From Thermococcus sp. (GTDB lineage Archaea > Methanobacteriota_B > Thermococci > Thermococcales > Thermococcaceae): 46,665 nucleotides of DNA. Below the pieces are notes generated by a model that ran no database searches, was not told the DNA's origin, and saw only the letters and a program-made list of their open reading frames with translations. The translations under genes were made by a program, and so were the position numbers. Below, one piece after another: positions 31,250-38,846 of this stretch. Where the stretch lies: positions 1-46,665 of the forward strand of contig NZ_JALSLB010000049.1 of NCBI RefSeq assembly GCF_026988555.1. The letters are read 5' to 3'. Within the stretch, counting starts at the first letter, position 1, and each line of letters opens with the position of its first letter.

Positions 31250-32013
31250 CGTTGAAGAGGGACACCGCAGTTGCACTCTCCTTCCTGCTCGCTTTCCTCG
31301 TGTTGTCCTACGCGGTGGTCGAGAATGACGTCATGGGCCTCTCAAAGAACCCACTGCGCCCCCTGGGGGAGTTCTACCTGAGTCATGCCTTTGCCCCGGG
31401 TGAAATGACCTCCCATAGTCCCGAGGTGGTTACCGCCATAGTGTGGAACTACCGCGGCTTTGATACGCTGTTTGAGACCTTTGTGTTCTTCTTGGCCATA
31501 ATGGGGACCCTCTCGATTCTAAGGCTTAGTGGGGGACAGGAGGATATGGTGAGGGACATGGAGCGGGTGGAGCCCCACAGGCACATGGATCTCATAGTCC
31601 AGGTGATAACCCGGCTCGTTCTCCTCATGATAGTAGGTATCTCTGCCTCGATAGCCCTTCACGGCCATCTCACCCCTGGCGGGGGATTCCAGGGCGGTTC
31701 GGCGATGGCCGTTGCCTCTCTTCTCCTGTTCGCGGTCTTCTCCAAGTTCACCCTTGAGAGGAGGGGGCTGACCCTTAGACACACCCTCGGTGCCTACGCC
31801 GTCGGGATATCTATAATACTCCTCACGGTCTATGCGCCTCTTGTCCTCGGCGGACATTTCCTCCAGATAAACCTCCTGCCGGGGGAGCTGGGTCTCTTCG
31901 ATCTTGATGTTGGTGAATATCTGGCGGTTAGCTTTGGCTTCCTATCCGTCTTCCTTATCCTAGGTGTCTCCGAGTGGATATTCAGAAGGGTTCTCAGGGG
32001 GGAACTCAGATGA
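31246..32013 (+). CDS. Mrp antiporter subunit B with N-terminal MbhE-like region
   Basis: A 255-residue membrane protein. The C-terminal about 150 residues are MrpB (VQVITRLVLLMIVGISASIA, HLTPGGGFQGG and YAPLVLGG). The N-terminal about 100 residues, with a hydrophobic anchor and PEVVTAIVWNYRGFDTLFE, match the MbhE-type piece that is fused to MrpA in bacteria. Thus MrpA's C-terminal end is redistributed over this protein and the previous one, as in the membrane-bound hydrogenases of Thermococcales. ATG 31246 overlaps the previous stop; the stop overlaps the MrpC start. Confidence 0.88.
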   Translation: MTLKRDTAVALSFLLAFLVLSYAVVENDVMGLSKNPLRPLGEFYLSHAFAPGEMTSHSPEVVTAIVWNYRGFDTLFETFVFFLAIMGTLSILRLSGGQEDMVRDMERVEPHRHMDLIVQVITRLVLLMIVGISASIALHGHLTPGGGFQGGSAMAVASLLLFAVFSKFTLERRGLTLRHTLGAYAVGISIILLTVYAPLVLGGHFLQINLLPGELGLFDLDVGEYLAVSFGFLSVFLILGVSEWIFRRVLRGELR

Positions 32014-32396
32014 GCGCGGGGTTTCTGATGTTCTATTCGGTCTTGGTCCTCTTTGGCATGATGCTCTTGGGGATCTACGGGGTGGTTACGAGGTCCAACA
32101 TGGTGAAGAAGATAATCATGCTCAACATCATGGGGGACGCGATAAACATGCTCTTCATAATAATTGGCTACCGTCTCGTTTATCCGGTTTTTCCACCCGT
32201 GTACGAGGGACACATACCCTTCGATGAGTTCCTTAGAACTGCAGTGGATCCCGTCCCACAGGCGCTGGTCCTGACGGCGGTCGTCATAGGGATGGCGATG
32301 AACATCCTCCTCTCCACCTACGCCATTCAAATCTACCGTTTGTACGGCACCATCGATGTTAGGGATGTGGCCAACATCCGGAGGGGGGAAGAATGA
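32010..32396 (+). CDS. Mrp antiporter subunit C (MnhC/MrpC, NuoK type)
   Basis: A 128-residue protein with three transmembrane segments of the NuoK/MrpC family (GVVTRSNMVKKIIMLNIMGDAINML and DPVPQALVLTAVVIGMAMNIL). I chose ATG 32010, which overlaps the MrpB stop; the frame open to 31974 lies inside MrpB. The stop overlaps the MrpE ATG by four bases. Confidence 0.92.
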   Translation: MSAGFLMFYSVLVLFGMMLLGIYGVVTRSNMVKKIIMLNIMGDAINMLFIIIGYRLVYPVFPPVYEGHIPFDEFLRTAVDPVPQALVLTAVVIGMAMNILLSTYAIQIYRLYGTIDVRDVANIRRGEE

Positions 32397-32884
32397 GGTT
32401 CTCCGCGGGCACGTTCCTGTTAGTCTTTCTCACCTACATCTTCTACACCGGTTCAGCCACTGAGTACGATGTTATCACAGGAATCCTCGTTGCGTTTGTG
32501 GTTTCCCTACTCGTGGGGCGCTGGGTGGTTGAGGACGACCGAAAGGTATTCCAGCCCCGCAGATGGTTGTCGGCGATAACCTTCTTCCTGCGCTACTTCG
32601 TGGTGGAGGAGACGAGGACCCACATTGACGTTGCCAAAAGGGTGTTTACCCTTCGGACAAAACCCGGCATAGTGAGGATTCCCCTGGATGTAAAGAGCGA
32701 CTACGCGAGGGTTCTGGTCGCCAATTCAATAACCAACACGCCTGGAACGATAGTCGTTGACATAACCGACGACGGCAGGTACCTCTACGTCCATTGGATA
32801 GATGTGAGCAGCCTCGACGAGGCGGAGATCAAGAGAAACGTCGTCGCATACTTCGAGGACTACGCGAGGAGGATCTTTGACTGA
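32393..32884 (+). CDS. Mrp antiporter subunit E (MnhE/MrpE)
   Basis: A 163-residue protein: an N-terminal pair of transmembrane helices followed by a soluble domain. FLRYFVVEETRTHIDVAKRVF, NSITNTPGTIVVDIT and the LYVHWIDV segment are MrpE hallmarks. It contributes to antiporter assembly. ATG 32393 overlaps the MrpC stop, and the stop at 32884 precedes MrpD by 14 bases. Confidence 0.92.
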   Translation: MRFSAGTFLLVFLTYIFYTGSATEYDVITGILVAFVVSLLVGRWVVEDDRKVFQPRRWLSAITFFLRYFVVEETRTHIDVAKRVFTLRTKPGIVRIPLDVKSDYARVLVANSITNTPGTIVVDITDDGRYLYVHWIDVSSLDEAEIKRNVVAYFEDYARRIFD

Positions 32885-32898
32885 TGGGGGTGATAGGC

Positions 32899-34461
32899 AT
32901 GCAGTTTGGAGTGATCCCGGTTGTTCCACTGACGTTCGCTTTTTTCCTTCCCATAGCGGCGATCCTGACGGGTAGGAGGAGGTGGTTTATCAACGCCTAC
33001 GTCCTCGCGGCAACGGGCCTTGTGATGCTGTCCGCTGCGCTTCTTGCGGTTGAGGCGTACCACTCCGAACGGCCTCTGGTCTACTCTTTCGGTGGCTGGA
33101 TAGCACCCGTGGGAATAGTGTTTGAGGTTGACCGGTTCTCGGCACTCCTCGTTCTCACGACCACTGTAGGGTTCTTCCTGGTCGCGGTCTACGCGGTTGA
33201 TTACCTTTCCCGCGAGCACGGGATCGAGTACTTCTTCACCGGGATGCTGGGACTTGAGGCCGGCGTCCTAGGGGCATTCATGACGGGTGACGCGTTCAAT
33301 CTCTTCGTGATGCTGGAGGTCATAGGGGCCTCCGCGTATTCTCTCGTCGGCTTCTATCGCTACCGGGGCCAGTCCATTGAGGGTGCTTTCAAGTACGCTA
33401 TAAGTGGGGCCCTGGCCACCAGCCTCTACTTCCTAGGTCTGGGTTTCATATACTCCTCCCTTGGAACCCTTAACATGGCCGATATCAGCGCTCAATTCCA
33501 TGGTGTATCCTTTCCCCTGACGGTGGCGGTCTTTGGGGATCCTAAACTGGCCGTGGGGATTTTCTTCGCCCTCACCGTGGCGATGGTTCTCGTTAAGAGC
33601 GCCGTCTTTCCAGGCCACTACTGGCTCCCGGACGCGTACGAGGGGGCGCCCGTTCCAGTCGCGGCACTGCTGAGCGGCTTTGTGGAGGTTGTTGGGATAT
33701 ACGTGCTCGCGCGCTATCTCTTTACGGTTTTCGCGGGTCCTCCTTACTACAGGGACCTCTCGCTGGTCTTCCTCACACTTGGGGCCGTGAGCTCTTTCCT
33801 TGGAGCTTTCATGATGCTCGTCCAGCGGAACCTCAAACGGCTTATAGCGTATTCGACGATACTCCACATGGGTTACCTCTTCATGGCGCTTGGGGTTATG
33901 AGCCGGCTCGCACTGGTGGCCGTAACCTATCACACCATAAACCACGCGATAGCGAAGACCCTCCTCTTCTTCGCCGCCGGTTCCTACATCTTTGCCACTG
34001 GAACGGCCGATATAGATGAGCTCGCCGGTGTCGGGAGAAGTATGCCTCTCACGACGGCTGCATTCGCCGTGGCCACCCTGTCACTGGTTGGCGTTCCCCC
34101 CCTGAACGTCTTCTTCAGCAAGATGCTCATCTTCGACGCCCTCCTCCAGGTGAGTCCTCTGATAGCCTCTGTGGTTGTGATCACCAGTGCGGTGGCGGCG
34201 TGGGCGTACTTCAGGGCCATGGTAACCATCTGGAGGGGGAGGACCGGGGCCGGACACGGGACCGAAAAGGAAGAGCCCCTGGCCCGTCGTGAGCGGCCGG
34301 TCTTTCTTCTGGTCATGCTGATTCTGGTCCTTGCCGTGGTGCTCATCGGCCTGCTGTCCCCCCTGCTGGTGGACCGCTTCGTCCTTCCGGCCGCGCGCCA
34401 GGCCACGAACTACGGCGGTTATATAAGGGCAGTGCTCGAACTTGCAAAGGGGGTGCTCTGA
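32899..34461 (+). CDS. Mrp antiporter subunit D (MnhD/MrpD)
   Basis: A 520-residue ion-translocating subunit with about 14 transmembrane helices. The TM5 glutamate ([15 protein letters not shown]) and TM7 lysine ([23 protein letters not shown]) are both present, as is [12 protein letters not shown] 32899 after GGGGGTGAT is chosen over ATG 32884, which has no site. It is the last antiporter gene; its stop overlaps the mobA start as TGATG, tying cofactor synthesis to the operon. Confidence 0.93.
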   Translation: MQFGVIPVVPLTFAFFLPIAAILTGRRRWFINAYVLAATGLVMLSAALLAVEAYHSERPLVYSFGGWIAPVGIVFEVDRFSALLVLTTTVGFFLVAVYAVDYLSREHGIEYFFTGMLGLEAGVLGAFMTGDAFNLFVMLEVIGASAYSLVGFYRYRGQSIEGAFKYAISGALATSLYFLGLGFIYSSLGTLNMADISAQFHGVSFPLTVAVFGDPKLAVGIFFALTVAMVLVKSAVFPGHYWLPDAYEGAPVPVAALLSGFVEVVGIYVLARYLFTVFAGPPYYRDLSLVFLTLGAVSSFLGAFMMLVQRNLKRLIAYSTILHMGYLFMALGVMSRLALVAVTYHTINHAIAKTLLFFAAGSYIFATGTADIDELAGVGRSMPLTTAAFAVATLSLVGVPPLNVFFSKMLIFDALLQVSPLIASVVVITSAVAAWAYFRAMVTIWRGRTGAGHGTEKEEPLARRERPVFLLVMLILVLAVVLIGLLSPLLVDRFVLPAARQATNYGGYIRAVLELAKGVL

Positions 34462-35039
34462 TGCTTGGCGCAGTTTTGGCCGGAGGGAGGGCGAGGCGCT
34501 TCGGTGAGGACAAGCTCCTCTTCCGGATCAACGGGAAGCCGCTTATCCTGCACACACTTGAGGCCCTCAAGCGGGCTGAGTCCATCGATGAGGTCGTTCT
34601 GGTGGTCTCCCCAAATAACGCGGGGAGATTTGAGTCCCTTGGCCATCGCGTTATCGTGGACGACCTGCTCGTAGGTCCAATGAGCGGCGTCTACACCGCC
34701 CTGCACCTCGGTGACGCCTTCGTCGTTGCCGGCGATATGCCCCTGCTGGTTCCGGACTTCGTCGATTTTCTTATCTCCGAATTCAGGAAAAGTGGAAGAA
34801 TTGCCTGCGTTCCCCGCTGGGAGAACGGTTACCTGGAGCCCCTCCACGCGGTCTATTCCCGGAGCTTCGTAGGTATTCTCCATGAACTGATAAAGATGGG
34901 GGACTATGCCCTGAACCGGGCGGTTCGCGAGGCAGACCCCTGCTACGTTCCTGTGGAGTCCCTGCCGGAGGAGTGGAGGGAAAGCTTCTTCAACGTGAAC
35001 ACGAGGGAGGACTTGAAGAAGATTCGGAACCTTCAATAG
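34461..35039 (+). CDS. mobA: molybdenum cofactor guanylyltransferase MobA
   Basis: MobA attaches GMP from GTP to the pterin cofactor, giving the bis-guanine-dinucleotide form used by DMSO-reductase family enzymes such as the 15699 protein. The 192-residue protein has the nucleotide-binding signature [15 protein letters not shown] at the N-terminus, the [11 protein letters not shown] segment with the metal-binding Asp, and LEPLHAVYS; it ends in the family's [12 protein letters not shown] 34461 overlaps the MrpD stop, so it is translated with the operon. Its 3' end overlaps the convergent protease gene by 50 bases. Confidence 0.95.
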   Translation: MLGAVLAGGRARRFGEDKLLFRINGKPLILHTLEALKRAESIDEVVLVVSPNNAGRFESLGHRVIVDDLLVGPMSGVYTALHLGDAFVVAGDMPLLVPDFVDFLISEFRKSGRIACVPRWENGYLEPLHAVYSRSFVGILHELIKMGDYALNRAVREADPCYVPVESLPEEWRESFFNVNTREDLKKIRNLQ

Positions 35040-35517
35040 GGTTCTTTAGAATTCCGACCAGCAACTCGGCCAGCTCCTCCGCACGCTCTCTTATTACCTC
35101 GCTTGGCTCCTCGAAGAGGGCGGTAGAGGCCGGCTGCGAGCCTATCAGGATGAAATCCGCGTTAATCATCGTCTTCATGAACCGGGTGATGAATTTTAAT
35201 GGCAAACCGTGTGTCGAGACGGCCTCACCAAGGGTCCCCTCTGGGTCAGCTATTACGTACTCCCCGATTTCGCCACCAAAGTCAACGGCGTCAACGAACA
35301 CCACCAAGTCCGGCTTAAATTCCCTTATCTTGCCGGTGTAATTCTCGGGCACCTCACCGCAGTTGAGAATGAGAACGTTTGAGCTCTTCACCAGTTCCTT
35401 CAGCCTCTCGGCAACGAGGACGCCGAACGCATCGTCCCCCCTCATGTCGTTTCCGATGCCGCAGATGACGACCCTCTTCGCGTTCTGGGAGCTATTTATG
35501 AGTTCTTCCATTTTCAT
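34990..35517 (-). CDS. hycI: hydrogenase maturation endopeptidase (HycI family)
   Basis: The nickel-sensing protease that cuts the C-terminal tail of the [NiFe] large subunit once nickel is in place. The 175-residue protein has [13 protein letters not shown] near residue 20 with the metal-binding Asp, [14 protein letters not shown] in the middle and STHGLPL with the metal-binding His. The client is probably the 22716 subunit with its 30-residue tail. ATG 35517 has AGTAGGG in front; ATG 35511 is also possible. The gene ends inside mobA on the other strand, a 50-base convergent overlap. Confidence 0.94.
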   Translation of the reverse strand: MKMEELINSSQNAKRVVICGIGNDMRGDDAFGVLVAERLKELVKSSNVLILNCGEVPENYTGKIREFKPDLVVFVDAVDFGGEIGEYVIADPEGTLGEAVSTHGLPLKFITRFMKTMINADFILIGSQPASTALFEEPSEVIRERAEELAELLVGILKNPIEGSESSSSPPSCSR

Positions 35518-35669
35518 CCCTACTTCTCAGAGAATGTTAGGGTTCAAAGCGTTTTTGATTGGTTGAGATTATACCCCCCTAAATCCACAAGAGGGAACTC
35601 CGGGTTTAGTGGAGTTAAAAAGTGTGCGCCATTAGATGAGTCTTACTTGTCTCAATGAAAATAGAAAAA
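35518..35669. other. gap between hypB-type and hycI genes
   Basis: 152 bases upstream of hycI. It contains a CCCCCTA element (35575-35581), the same half-site seen in the dyad before nikR, but without a matching partner at the same spacing, and a weak 6-bp inverted repeat AACTCC...GGAGTT (35596-35617). The AT-rich tract near 35555-35572 may hold the hycI promoter. No gene is visible. Confidence 0.35.
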
Positions 35670-36401
35670 TCAAACCCTCTCCGCGAGCCTCCTAACCATC
35701 TCGGCGAACTCGGTCTTCATGAGCTCCTCGACGTTTCCGACCTTCGAGTCGAGGTCGGGGTAGAACGGGATTCCTGCAAGGTACTCAGCGTTGTAGCGCC
35801 CGGCCAGCTTCTTCACGTCTTCTTCGTCGTGCAACTTCATGTTCTCAACGACACCGAGAACGCGGTGCTTCTCTTCTTTGAGGAGCTGGATGAGCTTTTC
35901 CACGACGTTCAGGGAGAGTTTTGATGGGGTTGCAACGACGAGGAACTCACCACGCTTGAGAAACCTCAGAACGTCGAGGAGCTGGTCGCCGAAGCCGGGC
36001 GGCATATCGATGACGAGGTGGTCCAGCTCGTCCCATCTTGTTATCGTCAGGAGCTCGATGAGCGCGTCGCTGATTTCCTTCCCGCGGAGCGGTGTGGGTC
36101 TGTTTTCGGTGTAGTGAACAATGCTCATGAACTTTATCCCGTGGACGATCGGAGGAACTACCCCTCTGTCCTCCTCCGGGAACTCCTTCGGCTCGAAGCC
36201 GAGGATGACGTGGTCGCTGGCCCCGTGGAAGTCGAGGTCGAGCAGGCCGACCCTGTAGCCTTTCTCTGCGAGGGTCAGGGCGAGGGTCGTCGAGACGAGT
36301 GACTTGCCGACGCCGCCCTTTCCGCTTACGACCGGTATTATACGCTTGACGTTCTCAAGCCTCGCTTCTATGGCAGAAACGCGCGGGTCTATGCCGGTCA
36401 T
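35670..36401 (-). CDS. hypB: Mrp/MinD-family ATPase acting as HypB (nickel insertion)
   Basis: A 243-residue SIMIBI ATPase. The deviant Walker A GKGGVGKS is at residues 27-34, LLDLDFHGASDHV is switch I, and DHLVIDMPPGFGDQLLDV is the Walker B/switch II region of Mrp/NBP35. In Thermococcales the usual GTPase HypB is absent and an Mrp/MinD-type ATPase partners HypA in nickel delivery to [NiFe] hydrogenases. Its ATG overlaps the hypA stop (ATGA), which makes the HypA partnership strong. On family alone it could be an iron-sulfur carrier of the ApbC type, but no CxxC carrier motif is visible at its C-terminus. Confidence 0.88.
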   Translation of the reverse strand: MTGIDPRVSAIEARLENVKRIIPVVSGKGGVGKSLVSTTLALTLAEKGYRVGLLDLDFHGASDHVILGFEPKEFPEEDRGVVPPIVHGIKFMSIVHYTENRPTPLRGKEISDALIELLTITRWDELDHLVIDMPPGFGDQLLDVLRFLKRGEFLVVATPSKLSLNVVEKLIQLLKEEKHRVLGVVENMKLHDEEDVKKLAGRYNAEYLAGIPFYPDLDSKVGNVEELMKTEFAEMVRRLAERV

Positions 36402-36817
36402 GCCCCATCACCCTTCTCAATCAGTATCCCGCTTATGTACACTCCCCTGCCCTTCACGACCTCGAAGTCGTGGCTTCCGCACTTCGGGCAGGCGAGGAAA
36501 GAGTGCACCACCTCTGGAATGAAGTGAATGTCCTCCTTTATGCGGTCGTCGAAGCTCTCCCTGACCTCCTTGAGCTTCCATTCGTGGCCACAGTTCCTGC
36601 ACCTGAAGACTGCCTCTTCCTCAATGAACTCCACCCCCGCGCCTTCTCCAATGGTCCCGGCCAGGAGTTGCTCCATTGCGAACTTCACGATGTCCTCGGC
36701 AACGTCCTGCAGCTCCCCGAGAACCACGTCTATTCTCTTGATTCTGCTTGCCCCCTCCCTCTCAGCATAATCGAGGGCGGTCCTGACTATTGCATCGGCA
36801 AGGGCCCATTCATGCAT
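36398..36817 (-). CDS. hypA: hydrogenase nickel incorporation protein HypA
   Basis: HypA binds nickel through its N-terminal MHE and hands it to the hydrogenase large subunit. The 139-residue protein begins MHEWALADAI, with His2 and Glu3, and has the zinc site FRCRNCG (Cys73, Cys76) and LACPKCG (Cys110, Cys113). An insertion of about 30 residues between the two cysteine pairs (VRESFDDRIKEDIHFIPEV) is longer than in bacterial HypA and usual in Thermococcales. ATG 36817 follows GGAGGGAT. It heads the hypA-hypB pair; a TATA box and a GTT-N3-AAC motif lie upstream. Confidence 0.96.
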   Translation of the reverse strand: MHEWALADAIVRTALDYAEREGASRIKRIDVVLGELQDVAEDIVKFAMEQLLAGTIGEGAGVEFIEEEAVFRCRNCGHEWKLKEVRESFDDRIKEDIHFIPEVVHSFLACPKCGSHDFEVVKGRGVYISGILIEKGDGA

Positions 36818-36850
36818 TTTAATCCCTCCACTGAATCTTGCGGGTCCTTC

Positions 36851-36862
36851 ATTTAAATATAA
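36851..36862 (-). promoter_or_regulatory. TATA box of hypA-hypB
   Basis: On the minus strand TTATATTTAAAT lies about 35-45 bases before the hypA ATG, giving an inferred transcript start near 36830 and a short leader with GGAGGGAT. Confidence 0.6.
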
Positions 36863-36880
36863 CGTGGTTCCTAACTTGAG

Positions 36881-36903
36881 GTTTCAAACTTTCCCCTTTG
36901 AAA
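36881..36903. promoter_or_regulatory. candidate SurR-type half-site and inverted repeat between hypA and ccdA
   Basis: GTTTCAAAC (36881-36889) matches GTT-N3-AAC. It overlaps an inverted repeat TTTCAAA (36882-36888) and TTTGAAA (36897-36903) with eight bases between. The element is upstream of the hypA TATA box and near the start of the divergent ccdA-like gene, so it could regulate either or both. Confidence 0.35.
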
Positions 36904-36936
36904 AAGGCTAAAACCTCCCTGGGTTTAACCTCAACC

Positions 36937-37686
36937 ATGGATCCAATGAAGGTGGTTCACAGCACCGAATCCAGATACCTTCTCCTGATACTGCTCCTCT
37001 CATTCGGCATAAGCTCGGGAGTTCTCTACGCACTCGGCATCGGGTACTTCATTCCACAGTTCTTGGCCTTGGCCTTGAGTGATTCGATAAATCCGTGCAC
37101 CTTCGTGGTTTACACGATGTTCCTAGTGGCCCTCTCAGTCAAGGGACTTGAGCGGAGGAAGCTGTACATGGTGGGTGTGGCGTTCATAACGGCGGTCTAC
37201 GTCTCCTACTACACCCTCGGCCTCGGCCTAACCGTGATAGCCGGAAGGGTCCCTGTGAGGTGGGCAGGCTACTTCGCGGTGCTCTTCGGTCTGTACACGA
37301 TTGGCACGGGCATCATGGAACGCTCCAGGATAGGGGACAAGAAGGAGCTGAGGAGGAGGGTGTTCTCCAGCGAGACCACCGTGATCGGTGCCCTCATCCT
37401 CGGCCTCACCGTCTCGACGACGCTGCTCCCCTGTTCGGCTGGCCCCTACATCGTCTACTCGACCATAATCTCCCATAGTTCCCGGCTGATGATGTTCCTC
37501 CTCCTGGCCCTCTACAACCTCATCTTCGTCCTTCCCCTGACTGTTATCCTGCTAGCCATGGGAGGCCTCCAGGAGAGTAAAAAATTCTCCAGAGCCATGG
37601 TCAGGCACTCCGCCGAACTGTCCGTTGTCGCAGGGGTCCTCCTAGTACTGATCGGCCTCTGGATACTCGGTCTGCTCCCCCTATAG
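36937..37686 (+). CDS. CcdA/DsbD-family membrane thiol-redox protein
   Basis: A membrane protein of about 249 residues with six transmembrane segments, of the CcdA family that moves reducing power across the membrane through a Cys pair. DSINPCTFVVYTM (helix 1) and LLPCSAGPYIVYS (helix 4) hold the two redox cysteines with their prolines. ATG 36937 is preferred but uncertain; the frame is open to TTG 36898, and no ribosome site is seen, so the mRNA may be nearly leaderless. It is divergent from hypA and upstream of nikR on the same strand. It may deliver electrons to an external thiol protein not in this window, or take part in metal or cofactor assembly. Confidence 0.8.
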   Translation: MDPMKVVHSTESRYLLLILLLSFGISSGVLYALGIGYFIPQFLALALSDSINPCTFVVYTMFLVALSVKGLERRKLYMVGVAFITAVYVSYYTLGLGLTVIAGRVPVRWAGYFAVLFGLYTIGTGIMERSRIGDKKELRRRVFSSETTVIGALILGLTVSTTLLPCSAGPYIVYSTIISHSSRLMMFLLLALYNLIFVLPLTVILLAMGGLQESKKFSRAMVRHSAELSVVAGVLLVLIGLWILGLLPL

Positions 37687-37705
37687 CGAAACACTCTTTA
37701 GGGGG
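37677..37705. promoter_or_regulatory. dyad CCCCCTA-N15-TAGGGGG before nikR, candidate NikR operator
   Basis: A perfect 7-bp inverted repeat with 15 bases between, total 29 bp, ends 26 bases before the nikR ATG and starts in the last codons of the ccdA-like gene. The geometry (short arms, 15-16-bp spacer) matches NikR operators such as GTATGA-N16-TCATAC of E. coli. The sequence of the arms differs, so the assignment is by geometry and position. Confidence 0.5.
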
Positions 37706-37731
37706 ATCTTGTAGTCTGGATGGGTGGTAAC

Positions 37732-38148
37732 ATGAGAATTACCCGATTTGGAGTTTCGATCCCGGACAACCTGCTTGAGAAGTTCAACAAGATCATCGAG
37801 GAGAGGGGTTACACGAACAGGAGTGAGGCCATAAGGGATCTGATACGGGATTTCATAGTGCGCTATGAGTGGGAAACTGGAGACGCGGACGTCGCCGGGA
37901 CCATCACGATGGTGTACAACCACGACGAGGCCGACGTTGTCAAGGAGCTCCTGGATCTGCAGCACGACTACCTGAGCGAGATAGTCTCGAGCATCCACGT
38001 TCACATGGACCGGCACAACTGCCTTGAGGTCGTTATAGTCAAGGGCAAGGCGAAACGAATAAAGGAGATAGCCGACAGGCTCTTGAGTCTCAAGGGCGTC
38101 AAGCATGGCAAGCTCGTAATGACGACGACGGGGAAGGAGCTTCTTTAG
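37732..38148 (+). CDS. nikR: nickel-responsive transcriptional regulator NikR
   Basis: A 138-residue ribbon-helix-helix repressor. Residues 1-45 hold the DNA-binding part ([16 protein letters not shown] and [13 protein letters not shown]). The ACT-like nickel domain has the ligand set of NikR: His78 (LQHDY), His89 and His91 (IHVHMDRH) and Cys97 (HNCLEV), matching His76, His87, His89 and Cys95 of E. coli NikR. ATG 37732 after GGGTGGTAAC is chosen over ATG 37720. It probably represses nickel uptake or hydrogenase maturation genes, and by the dyad just upstream may regulate itself. Confidence 0.96.
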   Translation: MRITRFGVSIPDNLLEKFNKIIEERGYTNRSEAIRDLIRDFIVRYEWETGDADVAGTITMVYNHDEADVVKELLDLQHDYLSEIVSSIHVHMDRHNCLEVVIVKGKAKRIKEIADRLLSLKGVKHGKLVMTTTGKELL

Positions 38149-38204
38149 TGCCTCCCCCCTAGGTACCTTTTTAAGGGACCTGCAGAACCTCCCCCGGTGA
38201 GAGC

Positions 38205-38840
38205 ATGCCCTACCTCTTGATCGAGCACCTGGAAGACATCAGCGAGTGGCTATGGCTGGAGTACAGCCACGTAGCCAAGTGGTGGAACGGTAAGCTCGTT
38301 TTCACCAACGTCCGTGAGGACGAGAGGGAGAGACTCGTGAAGCTTGGGAGCGTCATCGGTGAGAGCGTTACGAGATTTCCCCTTGACCGCTCGAAGGTGA
38401 TAGTTCTGGACCTCCAGGCCGGGGAGGAGCTGAAGCCGGAGGACATTGACGAGGACACGGTGATAGTCCTAGGGGGAATCCTCGGCGATGCCGTTCCAAG
38501 GGGCCGGACTAGGGAGTTCGTAACTTCCAGGATGAAGGGTGTTACTGTGAGGCACATAGGAAAACCCCAGTACTCCATCGACGGCGCCTCGATAGTGGCG
38601 AAGCTCATAGCGGACGGCAGAAGGTTGGATGAGATCGAGTACGAGGAGAATCCAACGATAAAGCTGGACGAGTTCAGCGAGATAACACTCCACTACGCCG
38701 TGCCAAAACTGGACGGAAAGATTCTCCTCACGCCAGGACTTATAGAGCTCCAGAGGGAGGAGATGGGCTACACGGAAACGGACGATGGGATAAGCGACGA
38801 GGAGCTGGAAGCGTTCTTTGAGGGGAGAGGAGGTCTGTAG
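38205..38840 (+). CDS. SPOUT-fold SAM-dependent methyltransferase (DUF431/Sfm1 family)
   Basis: A 211-residue protein of the DUF431 group of SPOUT methyltransferases, recognised from LLIEHLEDISEWLWLEYSHVAKWW and VIVLGGILGDAVPRGRTREFV, the latter in the trefoil-knot SAM region. The yeast relative Sfm1 methylates an arginine of ribosomal protein S3; archaeal members are annotated as RNA or protein methyltransferases, so the target is not settled. ATG 38205 has GGTGAGAGC in front, and TATA-like CTTTTTAAGG lies about 30 bases upstream. It is convergent with the 38847 membrane protein, six bases apart. Confidence 0.82.
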   Translation: MPYLLIEHLEDISEWLWLEYSHVAKWWNGKLVFTNVREDERERLVKLGSVIGESVTRFPLDRSKVIVLDLQAGEELKPEDIDEDTVIVLGGILGDAVPRGRTREFVTSRMKGVTVRHIGKPQYSIDGASIVAKLIADGRRLDEIEYEENPTIKLDEFSEITLHYAVPKLDGKILLTPGLIELQREEMGYTETDDGISDEELEAFFEGRGGL

Positions 38841-38846
38841 AGGAAT

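Noticed and set aside
35670-36401. Iron-sulfur carrier ApbC/NBP35 as the main call
   Set aside because: ATGA overlap with hypA and lack of the C-terminal CxxC carrier motif favour the HypB-substituting nickel ATPase.
38148-38183. Second nikR-type dyad upstream of the SPOUT gene
   Set aside because: CCCCCTA is present at 38155 but the partner arm at 15-base spacing is not; only an imperfect AGGTACC...GGGACCT pair is visible.
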